Shown: positions 14,630 through 22,760 of the stretch, one piece after another
Position numbering within the stretch: position 1 is the stretch's first letter
How the letters are laid out: each line of letters opens with the position of its first letter
The notes under the pieces: model-generated
Told to the model about the DNA's origin: nothing
Seen by the model: only the letters and a program-made list of their open reading frames with translations
Databases searched by the model: none
NCBI GenBank assembly: GCA_019115305.1
Contig: DXDW01000187.1
Location: forward strand, 1-36,563
Source: Candidatus Anaerofilum excrementigallinarum
Lineage (GTDB): Bacteria > Bacillota > Clostridia > Oscillospirales > Ruminococcaceae
Direction of reading: 5' to 3'
Length of the DNA stretch: 36,563 bases
Translations under genes and position numbers: made by a program

Positions 14630-16039
14630 ATGCAGTACGATCTCATCATTGTAGGCGCCGGTCCCGCCGGCATCTTCACCGCCCTGGAACTCATCCGCCG
14701 CCGCCCCGACCAGAAGATCCTGCTGGTGGAAAAAGGCCAGCCGGTGCAGCGCCGCCGCTGTCCCAAGGAGCAGACCGGCCGCTGCGTGAACTGCCGCCCC
14801 TGCTGCCACATCACCACGGGATTTTCCGGCGCGGGGGCCTTTTCCGACGGCAAGCTCAGCCTGAGCTGCGAGGTGGGGGGCGAGCTGCCCGACCTCATCG
14901 GGGCCGATCTGGCCCAGGAGACCATCGACTACACCGACAAGATCTATCTGGAATTCGGCGCCGACCCCCATGTGGAGGGTGTGGGCCATCCCGAAGCGGT
15001 GAAAAAGATCCGCCGCCGGGCCATCCAGGCAGGTCTGAAGCTGGTGGACTGCCCCATCCGCCATCTGGGCACCGAAAAGGCCCAGGAGATCTACTACGCC
15101 ATCCAGCAGGAACTGGAGCGGCTGGGGGTGGAACTGCTGTTCGGCACCGACTGCGCCGACCTGACGGTGGAAAACGGCCGCTGCATCGGCGTGGTGCTGC
15201 ACAAGGCCGGTGACCCCGAGGCCGACCGCCGGACCCTGCTGGCCAAAAACACCGTCATCGCCGCCGGACGCCGGGGCGCGGCCTGGCTGGAGGAGCTCTG
15301 CCGCCGCCACGGGGTGGAGCGCACCCCCGGCAATGTGGACATCGGCGTGCGGGTGGAGGTGCGCAACGAGATCATGGAGGAGGTAAACGAGGTCCTCTAT
15401 GAGTCCAAGCTCATCGGCTATCCCGCCCCCTTCAAAAACAAGGTGCGCACCTTCTGCCAGAACCCCGGCGGTTTTGTGAGCCAGGAAAACTACGACAACG
15501 ACCTGGCGGTGGTCAACGGCCACTCCTACAAGGAGAAAAAGTCGGACAACACCAACCTCTCCATCCTCTGCACCCACCATTTCCGGGTGCCCTTCGACCG
15601 GCCCATCGACTACGCCCGCAAGGTGGGCGAACTGACCAACATGCTGGGCGCCGGCCACATCCTGGTGCAGCGCTACGGGGACATTCTGGAGGGCAAGCGC
15701 ACCTGGCAGGAGGAGCTGCACCGCAGCAACCTGCGCCCCACTCTGCCCGACGCCGTGGCCGGTGACATCACCTCGGCCATGCCCTACCGCACCATGACCA
15801 ACATCATCAGCTTTATCCAGGCTCTGGACCAGGTGGTGCCGGGCTTTGCCTCCTCCGAGACTCTGCTCTACTCCCCCGAGCTGAAATTTTATTCCAACCG
15901 CATCGAGATGGACCCCCAGTTCCACACCAGCCTGCCGGGGCTGGCCTGTCTGGGCGACGCTTCGGGCTGGACCCGGGGTCTGATGATGGCCAGCGTCATG
16001 GGTGTGCTCATGGGCCGCCGTCTGGCCGAAGAAGCCTGA
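14630..16039 (+). CDS. NAD(P)/FAD-dependent dehydrogenase of unknown function (COG2509 type)
   Basis: A 469-residue flavoprotein of the uncharacterised FAD-dependent dehydrogenase family. GAGPAG at residues 9-14 and VEKG near 34 form the dinucleotide-binding fold, and a C-terminal GDASGWTRG segment completes the FAD site. A cysteine cluster at Cys44, 52, 55, 58 and 59 (CPKEQTGRCVNCRPCC), followed by TTGFSGAGAFSDGKL, is typical of this family and may bind a metal or take part in redox chemistry. The frame stays open upstream to 14486 but that part covers the riboswitch; ATG at 14630 has AGGAGG in front. The reaction is unknown. The purine aptamer in its leader is the only functional hint and suggests a role linked to guanine nucleotide or base levels. 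Confidence 0.85.
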   Translation: MQYDLIIVGAGPAGIFTALELIRRRPDQKILLVEKGQPVQRRRCPKEQTGRCVNCRPCCHITTGFSGAGAFSDGKLSLSCEVGGELPDLIGADLAQETIDYTDKIYLEFGADPHVEGVGHPEAVKKIRRRAIQAGLKLVDCPIRHLGTEKAQEIYYAIQQELERLGVELLFGTDCADLTVENGRCIGVVLHKAGDPEADRRTLLAKNTVIAAGRRGAAWLEELCRRHGVERTPGNVDIGVRVEVRNEIMEEVNEVLYESKLIGYPAPFKNKVRTFCQNPGGFVSQENYDNDLAVVNGHSYKEKKSDNTNLSILCTHHFRVPFDRPIDYARKVGELTNMLGAGHILVQRYGDILEGKRTWQEELHRSNLRPTLPDAVAGDITSAMPYRTMTNIISFIQALDQVVPGFASSETLLYSPELKFYSNRIEMDPQFHTSLPGLACLGDASGWTRGLMMASVMGVLMGRRLAEEA

Positions 16040-16109
16040 TTTTCCGGCAAAAAGCAAAAAGAAGAGGCGAGTTCCCGGGCCTGTGCCCAAAATCCCGCCC
16101 CCTCGGCAG

Positions 16110-16158
16110 AAAAAACGCCCGCTTTTGGAAAACTCTCCAAAAGCGGGCGCTGTTTTTT
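16110..16158. terminator. bidirectional terminator
   Basis: CGCCCGCTTTTGGA (16116-16129) pairs with TCCAAAAGCGGGCG (16136-16149); A-run on the left and T6 on the right serve the converging dehydrogenase and XpaC genes. Confidence 0.85.
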
Positions 16159-16174
16159 GTATCTTTGTACAGAT

Positions 16175-17377
16175 TTATTTCAGGGTGAGGTCGTCCTCCA
16201 CCAACCCCTCCTGGGCCAGCATGTCCTTGAGCACCGTGATCTCGGTGGACACATCCAGCGCCATGTCGGCGTACAGGCTGTCCAGCAAATTCTCGTAGGC
16301 CCCGGTGAGGGTGTCCAGAATGCCGGGGATATCGCTGCGGATGGTGTCGATATTGACCCCCTCCACCGGCTGGTCGTCCACCTCGGTGTAGACCCGCAGC
16401 AGCTTGACGGTGGTGGGCAGGTAATAGCTGTTGAACTTGCGGATGCTGTTCTGCTGGCGGGGGTTCTGCTCCACCTGCTCGAAGATCTTCTCGCTGAGCA
16501 GCCGGATGTGGTCCACCTTGCCCCGGATCGACTCGTCGTCGATGAGCCGGCACAGCTGCTCCATCTGGACCAGATACCGCCGGCCGCCCTCCTGCTGGGC
16601 GGCAGCCTGCTGCTGCCGGGCCGCTTCCTGGGCCTGGCGGCTTTCCTCCTGCCGCCGGCGGCTCTCCTCCTGGGCGGCCTCGTAGGCTTCCATGCTGGTA
16701 AACACCTGGCCGCTCTCCTCGTCCAGCACCAGCTGGGGCAGCAGCTGCTTGTCCCGCAGCCGGCGCAGGTCACGCAAAGTCTTTTTCTCGTTCTGGCCGC
16801 TGGCCTGGCTCAGGCGCTGGAGAGAACAGGATTTCTGCCCTTCCAGCAGCGGCAGATACTGCTGGCCACGGCTGCAAAGGCCCCGGAGCAAAAATCCCCG
16901 CACCGACAAAACCGCCGCCCCCAGGGCCAGCAGCCCCAGACCGGCCGCCGCAAAGGGAGCCAGCACCACAACGGCCGCCAAAGCCACCGCCAGCCCCAGC
17001 ACCACGGTGCCCCAGCCATAGCCTCCCAGAGTGCCCAGAAACTGCCGGCTTTTCAGCCGGAAAGACCCCTGGGGCCGCCGGGAACGCCGGGTATAGGCCG
17101 GAGGGGCCGATTCGTAGGAGGTAACGGGGGTCTTTTTGCCCCGGGTCCAGGAGACACGGTATTCGGCGGGCTGACGGGGCGGATTTTCCTTTTTCTCGGC
17201 AGCGGTCTGCTGCAGAGAATCCCCTACCTCCCGGGCCACCGATTCCACCGCCTTGCCCACCTGGGACAGGCCCTTGTCCAGCTCCTTTTCCAGCCGCCGG
17301 CCCAGGCCCTTGAGCTGGCGGCCCAGCTCCTCGGGGTCAAAATCGTCGCTATAATCCTGTCTTTTCTTGTCGCTCAT
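16175..17377 (-). CDS. XpaC-like (5-bromo-4-chloroindolyl phosphate hydrolysis) family membrane protein
   Basis: A 400-residue protein of the XpaC family, named for a Bacillus phenotype but of unknown biochemistry. It has a charged N-terminal region of about 110 residues with an amphipathic helix, a hydrophobic segment at about 122-158 (probably two membrane passes), a Gln/Ala/Arg-rich coiled coil at about 225-265 (EESRRRQEESRQAQEAARQQ), and a C-terminal helical domain with the conserved NSIRKFNSYYLPTTVKLL signature. It is translationally coupled to the DUF1836 gene by an ATGA overlap. XpaC relatives often neighbour TelA (toxic anion resistance) genes; none is seen here. Function unknown. Confidence 0.8.
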   Translation of the reverse strand: MSDKKRQDYSDDFDPEELGRQLKGLGRRLEKELDKGLSQVGKAVESVAREVGDSLQQTAAEKKENPPRQPAEYRVSWTRGKKTPVTSYESAPPAYTRRSRRPQGSFRLKSRQFLGTLGGYGWGTVVLGLAVALAAVVVLAPFAAAGLGLLALGAAVLSVRGFLLRGLCSRGQQYLPLLEGQKSCSLQRLSQASGQNEKKTLRDLRRLRDKQLLPQLVLDEESGQVFTSMEAYEAAQEESRRRQEESRQAQEAARQQQAAAQQEGGRRYLVQMEQLCRLIDDESIRGKVDHIRLLSEKIFEQVEQNPRQQNSIRKFNSYYLPTTVKLLRVYTEVDDQPVEGVNIDTIRSDIPGILDTLTGAYENLLDSLYADMALDVSTEITVLKDMLAQEGLVEDDLTLK

Positions 17378-17949
17378 AGTTTCTTTTCCTTTTTATGGTC
17401 CGCATTTGTATCCGCCGGCAGAGCGCAGGCCACCTCCTGGGCGGCCGCCACCCGGCAGGCAAAAGCCCGGGCGGCCATGCGCAGCAGCCGGTTTCCCGGC
17501 CCGGCCGGCGGCGCCGGGGGCTGGGGCTGGCCCAGCATTTCGGCTGTGGCCGTGGCCAGAGCATGCTCGATCTCGGTACAGAACAGATCGTAGGCGGCCT
17601 GGCCACTTCCCTCCCGGCTGGTCTGCATCTGGATGGCCGTCTGGATCTGGGCGATGGGGAACAGCTCCTTGAGCAAAGTGATCACCACCAGATAGGCCAG
17701 ATGCCGCTGGTTGTACTTTTTCTTGTTGGGCTTGGGCATCAGTTCCAGCTTGACATAGTTGTTGACCATGGCCGGGGTGATGAGGTGCCGCTTTTCCAGA
17801 AACAGGCCCGACAGCCTGCCCTCCAAAAAGACGATCACCTGATCCATATAAAGCTCCAGTTCGGGCAGCTCCTGCCAGCGGGGCAGATGAAACTGCCCGG
17901 CCTCCCGGGCCCACTGTTCCAGCCGCTGTTCCATAGGTTCCTGCACCAT
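17374..17949 (-). CDS. DUF1836 domain protein, likely DNA-binding
   Basis: A 191-residue protein matching the DUF1836 pattern: a MDQVIVFLEGRLSGL helix, then ITPAMVNNYVKLELMPKPNKKKYNQRHLAYLVVITLLKELF-type residues (about 54-100), which read like a MerR-type winged helix. The C-terminal part is Ala/Pro-rich. ATG at 17949 is chosen because GGGAGGAGGG precedes it; an in-frame ATG 11 codons upstream lacks one. Its stop overlaps the XpaC start (ATGA), so the two are coupled. Such proteins are presumed transcription regulators in Firmicutes, but the target is not known. Confidence 0.75.
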   Translation of the reverse strand: MVQEPMEQRLEQWAREAGQFHLPRWQELPELELYMDQVIVFLEGRLSGLFLEKRHLITPAMVNNYVKLELMPKPNKKKYNQRHLAYLVVITLLKELFPIAQIQTAIQMQTSREGSGQAAYDLFCTEIEHALATATAEMLGQPQPPAPPAGPGNRLLRMAARAFACRVAAAQEVACALPADTNADHKKEKKL

Positions 17950-17997
17950 GCATCCCTCCTCCCACGCCCCCTTTTCAGGCAAGGGACGTATAAAATA

Positions 17998-18026
17998 ATG
18001 ATACTACCACCGCCTTTCCCTGTCAA
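17998..18026 (-). promoter_or_regulatory. promoter of the DUF1836-XpaC pair
   Basis: On the minus strand TTGACA (18026-18021), 17 bp, TATCAT (18003-17998). Confidence 0.7.
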
Positions 18027-18074
18027 AGGGTATTGCCCCCTCAAATCCCGCCGGACTGCCCTTTTTCGCCCCGG

Positions 18075-18085
18075 TGTGGTATACT
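18075..18085 (+). promoter_or_regulatory. extended -10 promoter of the DUF3810 gene
   Basis: TGTGGTATACT with no clear -35; 50 bp upstream of the GTG start. Confidence 0.5.
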
Positions 18086-18134
18086 GGGCAGTAAACAGGC
18101 CCCAGGAGGCCCTATGCAAAGGAAGTGACGCCCT

Positions 18135-19238
18135 GTGAAAGGCTTTTTTCGCCGGATGCTGCCGGCATTGATTCTGGGCGCAGTGGGTGCGGCGGTACTG
18201 GCCGCCTACACCCTGCTGCGCCGCAGCCCCGCCGCCATGGCCGCCTGGCTGCAGACCATCGCCATGGGCTGGGGCCGCCGTGCCTCGGGGGTATGCGCGG
18301 TGTTCGGTTTTTCGGTGGCCGAACTCTGCTGGACTTTGGGGGTGCTGGGTCTCATCCTCTTTGTGGTTTTGGCGGTGCGGGCCGTCTGGCGCAGCCGGGG
18401 CCGCCGGTGGCGGGTGCTGGGCTGCCGGCTGCTGGCGCTGGGCTGCGCCGGGGTATTCATCTGGGCCGGCTACACCGCCTTTTGGGGCGTGGGCTACCTG
18501 GCTCCTTCCTTTTACTCCGCCCAGACCGGCCTGGAGGCCAAACCCGTTTCGGTGGAGCAATTGCAGCGCACCACCGCCCTGTTTGCCCAAGGGGCCAACT
18601 ACTACGCCGACCAGGTGGCCCGGGATGAGACGGGGCTGTTCAGCGAGGATCTTCTCGCTTTGTTTTCCCGCACCGACTCCCTCTACACCCAGCTGGAACA
18701 GCAGTTCCCCGCCCTGGCCGGGCCGGTGCGCCGGGCCAAGCCCATGTTTTACTCCCCGCTGATGAGCGCCTTGGGCTTCACCGGCTTTTATTTCCCCTTT
18801 ACCGGGGAGGCCAATGTCAACATCCATTCCCCCGGCTGCATGGTACCGGCCACCATCGCCCACGAGCTGGCCCACCAGCGGGGGGTGGTGTTTGAGGACG
18901 AGGCCAACTTCACCGGCATTGCGGCCTGTCTGTCCCAGCCCGACCCGGTGTTCCGCTACTCCGCCTGTCTTATGGGCTACATCCACCTGGCAAACGCCCT
19001 GTTGGCGGCTGATGCGGAGGCCTGGGAGGAGATATCGGGGAGTCTGAACCAGCTTGTGCTGCGGGATCTGGAGGACAACAACGCCTTCTGGGCCCGGTAC
19101 GACACCCCGGTGTCCGACGCCGCCGAGGGGGTCTACGAGGGCTTTCTCCAGAGCCACGGCGAAGAGCGGGGCATGCAGAGCTACGGCGCCTGTGTGGATC
19201 TGCTGGTGGCCTTTTACCAGGACGCCGACGCCCTGTAA
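18135..19238 (+). CDS. DUF3810-type membrane protein with zinc-protease motif
   Basis: A 367-residue protein with three N-terminal membrane segments (about 8-27, 62-84, 97-117) and an extracytoplasmic or juxtamembrane domain carrying HELAH at 243-247 followed by E254-D-E-A-N-F. This HExxH...ExxANF arrangement, together with FPFTGEANVN just before, is characteristic of DUF3810, a presumed zincin-like metallopeptidase family. The start is GTG at 18135 behind AAAGGAAG; an ATG at 18156 would remove seven residues. It is a single gene, divergent from the DUF1836 gene. Substrate unknown. Protease activity is inferred from motif only. Confidence 0.8.
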   Translation: MKGFFRRMLPALILGAVGAAVLAAYTLLRRSPAAMAAWLQTIAMGWGRRASGVCAVFGFSVAELCWTLGVLGLILFVVLAVRAVWRSRGRRWRVLGCRLLALGCAGVFIWAGYTAFWGVGYLAPSFYSAQTGLEAKPVSVEQLQRTTALFAQGANYYADQVARDETGLFSEDLLALFSRTDSLYTQLEQQFPALAGPVRRAKPMFYSPLMSALGFTGFYFPFTGEANVNIHSPGCMVPATIAHELAHQRGVVFEDEANFTGIAACLSQPDPVFRYSACLMGYIHLANALLAADAEAWEEISGSLNQLVLRDLEDNNAFWARYDTPVSDAAEGVYEGFLQSHGEERGMQSYGACVDLLVAFYQDADAL

Positions 19239-19347
19239 ACCGGCATTTTCCGCCGAAAAGAGGGGCCTGTCCCTGCCTGGGGGCGGGTTGACGGGCCCCG
19301 AGAGGGCCGGGGACAAAATTTATTTTTTTGCCCCCGGCCAAACCATC

Positions 19348-19375
19348 TTGACAATCCGGTTTTGTGTTGTATCAT
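19348..19375 (+). promoter_or_regulatory. promoter of the first MATE gene
   Basis: TTGACA at 19348-19353, 16 bp, TATCAT at 19370-19375, preceded by TGTGTTG. A second strong -10 (TATAAT, 19454-19459) without a good -35 lies 32 bp before the start codon and may be an alternative. Confidence 0.55.
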
Positions 19376-19378
19376 TTT

Positions 19379-19409
19379 TGAGGTGGACGGCGTGCCGCCT
19401 CTTTTTTTG
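19379..19409 (+). terminator. hairpin with T7, terminator or attenuator upstream of the MATE gene
   Basis: GAGG...CGGC-GT-GCCG-CCTC followed by T7 (19402-19408). It can end transcription from the DUF3810 gene. It overlaps the predicted start from the TTGACA promoter, so the downstream TATAAT may be the real promoter of the MATE gene. Confidence 0.5.
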
Positions 19410-19490
19410 GGCTTTTTCGGCGCTGCCGCTCCCCTGTTCCGCAACGATGTATTTATAATAAGTAGTATCTAGAGAAGGCAGGCATATTTT

Positions 19491-20831
19491 ATGGTTACCT
19501 CCATGACAAGCGGTTCTCCCGCCAAACTGATTTTTCTTTTCACGGTTCCGCTGTTTATCGGCAACCTGTTCCAACAGCTGTACAACATGGCCGATACCTT
19601 CATCGTGGGCCGTACCTTGGGCGTGAACGCCCTGGCCGCCGTGGGCTGTACCGGCAGCCTGATGTTTTTGATCATCGGCTTCGCCCAGGGTCTTTCCTCC
19701 GGCTTTTCCATCCTCACGGCCCAGCGGTTCGGCGCCAAGGATGAGGCCGGCGTCCAGCGCAGCTTTGTGGCCAGCCTGGTGCTGGGCGGCATCATCGGCC
19801 TGGTGCTCACGGTGGTCAGCGTGGCCTTTGCCCGGCAGATGCTGGTGATGCTCCAGACCCCCGCCGAGATTCTGGACGACGCCTTTTCCTATATGATCGT
19901 GGTGTTTGCCGGCATTCTGGCCACCATGCTGTTCAACGTGCTGTCCAACGTGCTGCGGGCTCTGGGCGATTCCCGCACCCCTCTGCTGTTTTTGTCGGTG
20001 GGCTGTGTTTTTAACATCGTTCTGGACCTGATCCTGATCCTCTTCACCCCCCTGGGGGTCATGGGCGCCGGCGTGGCCACCGTGGCCGCCCAGCTGTTCA
20101 GCGGGCTGGCCTGCCTGTGGTACATTGCCAAGCGGTTCCCCATTCTGCGACTTTCCCGCCAGGACTGGAAGCTCACCCGCCACGACGTGGTGCAGCATCT
20201 GCGCATCGGTCTGCCCATCGCCTTCCAGACCTCCATCATCGCCATCGGCTCGCTGATTCTGCAGTTTGTCCTCAACGGTCTGGGCAGCGTTTCGGTGGCG
20301 GCCTTCACCGCCGCCAGCAAGCTGGAAGGTCTGGGCAGCCTGCCTCTGACGAGCGTGGGCGTGGCCACCGGCACCTTTGTGGCCCAGAACTACGGCGCGG
20401 GCCAGATCCACCGCATCCGCACCGGCGTGCTTCAGGCCGGCGGCATGGCCCTGGCCTTTTCGGCGGTGATGGGCGCGGTGTTCATCGCCTTCGGCGCCCC
20501 TCTGAGCAGCCTGTTCATCGAGGGCCAGCCCCAGGCCATGGAGCTCGCGGCCATCTATCTGCGGGTGACCGGCATCTGTCTGTGGGTGCTGGGTCTGCTG
20601 TTTCTCTTCCGCTACACCCTCCAGGGTCTGGGCCAGAGCTTCGTGCCCACCTTTGCAGGGGTGATGGAGCTGGTGATGCGCAGCGTGGGCTCCCTGGTGC
20701 TGGTGGCGCCCCTGGGCTTTACCGGCGCCTGCATCAGCAACGTGTCGGCCTGGGTGGGCAGCGCCGTGCCCCTCACCATCGCCTTTTTCCTCACCATGCG
20801 CCATCTGTCCTATATCCGCGGCCAGCGCTGA
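19491..20831 (+). CDS. MATE-family efflux transporter
   Basis: A 446-residue polytopic membrane protein with about twelve hydrophobic segments in two homologous halves. Family signatures include PLFIGNLFQQLYNMADTFIVGR at the start, ALAAVGCTGSL, NVLRALGDSRTPL near residue 158, and GVATGTFVAQNYGAGQ near residue 290, the second-half equivalent. It belongs to the DinF/NorM-like clostridial group that exports cationic drugs or metabolites by Na+ or H+ antiport. The start is ATG at 19491 with GAGAAGG upstream. It is monocistronic. Substrate unknown. Confidence 0.93.
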   Translation: MVTSMTSGSPAKLIFLFTVPLFIGNLFQQLYNMADTFIVGRTLGVNALAAVGCTGSLMFLIIGFAQGLSSGFSILTAQRFGAKDEAGVQRSFVASLVLGGIIGLVLTVVSVAFARQMLVMLQTPAEILDDAFSYMIVVFAGILATMLFNVLSNVLRALGDSRTPLLFLSVGCVFNIVLDLILILFTPLGVMGAGVATVAAQLFSGLACLWYIAKRFPILRLSRQDWKLTRHDVVQHLRIGLPIAFQTSIIAIGSLILQFVLNGLGSVSVAAFTAASKLEGLGSLPLTSVGVATGTFVAQNYGAGQIHRIRTGVLQAGGMALAFSAVMGAVFIAFGAPLSSLFIEGQPQAMELAAIYLRVTGICLWVLGLLFLFRYTLQGLGQSFVPTFAGVMELVMRSVGSLVLVAPLGFTGACISNVSAWVGSAVPLTIAFFLTMRHLSYIRGQR

Positions 20832-20845
20832 TCCGACTTTCTTTT

Positions 20846-20888
20846 CCCCTTCCGCCTCTGTTTATGGGGCGCGGAAGGGGATTTTTTT
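20846..20888 (+). terminator. terminator of the first MATE gene
   Basis: CCCCTTCCGC pairs with GCGGAAGGGG (20846-20855, 20871-20880), followed by ATTTTTTT. Confidence 0.85.
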
Positions 20889-20925
20889 GTTGCCGGAGCA
20901 TCAAAAAGTCCTGTAAAAGGCCCCG

Positions 20926-20958
20926 GGTTATGTAAAGGTTATGTAAAGTTTGAGTAAT
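20926..20958 (+). promoter_or_regulatory. tandem 11-bp repeats, candidate PhoP (PHO) box
   Basis: GGTTATGTAAA occurs twice without a gap (20926-20936, 20937-20947), followed by a looser third unit GTTTGAGTAAT (20948-20958). Eleven-base direct repeats with TT-A-A-like cores upstream of a -35 are the form of PhoP boxes. The downstream gene encodes a phosphate transporter, which supports this reading. Confidence 0.7.
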
Positions 20959-20974
20959 AACTTTACCAAATCCA

Positions 20975-21004
20975 TTGCAAGATTTCCCCCTTTGCTGTCA
21001 TAAT
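20975..21004 (+). promoter_or_regulatory. promoter of the Na/Pi cotransporter gene
   Basis: TTGCAA at 20975-20980, 18 bp, CATAAT at 20999-21004. The tandem repeats end 16 bp upstream of the -35, the usual place for an activator. Confidence 0.6.
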
Positions 21005-21073
21005 AATAACTGTTCTGAGCAAAAAAACGACAGAGAATTTGCGGCGAATGGGCCCGCAAAAGGAGAGAATCGT

Positions 21074-22681
21074 ATGCAATTGGAAGATATTTTCACACTG
21101 CTGGGCGGCCTTGCCCTGTTTTTGTACGGCATGCAGATCATGTCCAACGGCCTGGAAGTGGCCGCTGGCGACCGGCTGCGCTCCATTTTGGAAAAACTCA
21201 CCAGCCGCCGCTGGCTGGGCGTTCTGGTGGGCGCCGGCATCACTGCTATCATCCAGTCCTCTTCTGCCACCACGGTCATGGTGGTCGGCTTTGTAAACTC
21301 CGGTCTGATGACCCTCACCCAGGCGGTGGGCGTGATCATGGGCGCCAATATCGGCACCACCATCACCGGCCTGATGATCGCTCTGGACGTGGGTCTCATC
21401 GCCCCTCTGTTCGCCTTTGGCGGCGTGGCCATCACCATGTTTGCCAAAAAGCAGCGGGTGATCTGCATCGGCCAGATCATGGCCGGTCTGGGCATTCTGT
21501 TTATCGGCATGAACCTCATGAGCTCCTCCATGGAGCCCCTGCGTGACTATCCGCCCTTTGTCAATATGCTGGCCAGCTTCTCCAATCCTCTGCTGGGCAT
21601 TCTGGCGGGCGCGGCCTTCACCGCCATCATCCAGTCCTCTTCGGCCAGCATCGGTATCCTGCAGGCTCTGGCCCTGTCCGGTGTCATCGGCCTGGAAAAC
21701 GCCGTGTTCGTGCTGTTCGGCCAGAACATCGGCACCTGCATCACCGCGGTACTGGCCAGCCTCAGCGCCAACCGGGCCGCCAAGCGCACCACTTTGATCC
21801 ACCTGATGTTCAACTGCATCGGCACCGCCATCTTCACCATCATCTGCATCTTCTTCCCCTTTGTTTCCATGATGCAGAATATGCTGCCCGGTGACGTGGT
21901 CGGCCAGATCGCCGCCACCCATGTGGTCTTCAACATCGTCACCACTCTGGTTCTGTTCCCCTTCGGCAACCTGCTGGCCAAGGCTGTCTGCCGCATCCTG
22001 CCGGATGCCTCGGCGAAGGACAAGCTTGCCAGCATGAACATGATCGACGAGCACGGCGTGGGCTCCACCGCCATCTTTATCCGCCAGCTCCGCGACCAGC
22101 TGGGCCAGATGTACGCTTTGGCCCGCAGCAATGTTTCCCTCTCCTTCGACGCCCTGCTGCAGCGGGACAAGTCCCTGCTGGACAAGGTGACCGCCCAGGA
22201 GGACGAGATCGACCGCTTTAACGCCGATATCATCAAGCGCATCGGCCACGCCTCCACCCACGAGATGAGCGCCCAGGACTCCGAGACCCTCAACCGGCTT
22301 CTGGTGCTGAGCAGCAACATCGAACGCATCGGCGACCACGCCATGAACATGGCCGAGTACCTCCAGCCCCTGGAAAAGCACCATGTGGATCTGGACAAGA
22401 TCACCACCGAGGAGCTGCGGGGCCTGAAAGAGCTGGTGACCAAGGCTCTAAACACCATCGACATCGAGGCTTCAGTCCACGAGGAAGGCCCCCTGCAGGC
22501 AGTGAGCGACATGGAGACCGAAAGCGACTCTCTGAGCAAGAAGTTCCGCCGGGCCCAGATCCAGCGTCTGCGGGACGGCGAAAGCGACGCCGAGCTGAGC
22601 ATCCTGTACAGCGAGATGCTCACCGACGTGGAGCGTATGCTGGACCACACCCTGAACATCGCCGAGGCCGTCTACGCCTGA
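21074..22681 (+). CDS. Na/Pi cotransporter family protein with C-terminal PhoU-like domain
   Basis: A 535-residue protein. The membrane domain (about 1-330) has the duplicated NptA/PiT-II signature QSSSA at residues 61-65 and 187-191, each after GAGIT/GAAFT-AII, which are the paired substrate-binding repeats of Na+-dependent phosphate cotransporters. The cytosolic part (about 345-535) is a helical PhoU-like domain (ERIGDHAMNMAEY, MLDHTLNIAEAVY). ATG at 21074 with AAAGGAGAG is chosen over an upstream in-frame start near 20975 that would lie inside the promoter. The gene is monocistronic and lies behind PHO-box-like repeats, so induction in phosphate starvation is likely. Confidence 0.93.
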   Translation: MQLEDIFTLLGGLALFLYGMQIMSNGLEVAAGDRLRSILEKLTSRRWLGVLVGAGITAIIQSSSATTVMVVGFVNSGLMTLTQAVGVIMGANIGTTITGLMIALDVGLIAPLFAFGGVAITMFAKKQRVICIGQIMAGLGILFIGMNLMSSSMEPLRDYPPFVNMLASFSNPLLGILAGAAFTAIIQSSSASIGILQALALSGVIGLENAVFVLFGQNIGTCITAVLASLSANRAAKRTTLIHLMFNCIGTAIFTIICIFFPFVSMMQNMLPGDVVGQIAATHVVFNIVTTLVLFPFGNLLAKAVCRILPDASAKDKLASMNMIDEHGVGSTAIFIRQLRDQLGQMYALARSNVSLSFDALLQRDKSLLDKVTAQEDEIDRFNADIIKRIGHASTHEMSAQDSETLNRLLVLSSNIERIGDHAMNMAEYLQPLEKHHVDLDKITTEELRGLKELVTKALNTIDIEASVHEEGPLQAVSDMETESDSLSKKFRRAQIQRLRDGESDAELSILYSEMLTDVERMLDHTLNIAEAVYA

Positions 22682-22700
22682 TCCCCTTTTGAGAAAACAC

Positions 22701-22757
22701 AAAGCCGCCTTCCGGTTTTCCCCATTTACGGGAACCGGAGGGCGGCCTTTTTTGTTT
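22701..22757. terminator. bidirectional terminator
   Basis: GCCGCC-T-TCCGGTT-TTCCC pairs with GGGAACCGGA-GGGCGGC, followed by CTTTTTT; serves the Na/Pi gene and the converging DHHW gene. Confidence 0.8.
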
Positions 22758-22760
22758 TGT

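Noticed and set aside
19289-19330. A second terminator for the DUF3810 gene
   Set aside because: The GGCCC/GGGCC stem is only five base pairs and is separated from the T-run by about a dozen bases, so the hairpin at 19379-19409 is the better candidate.
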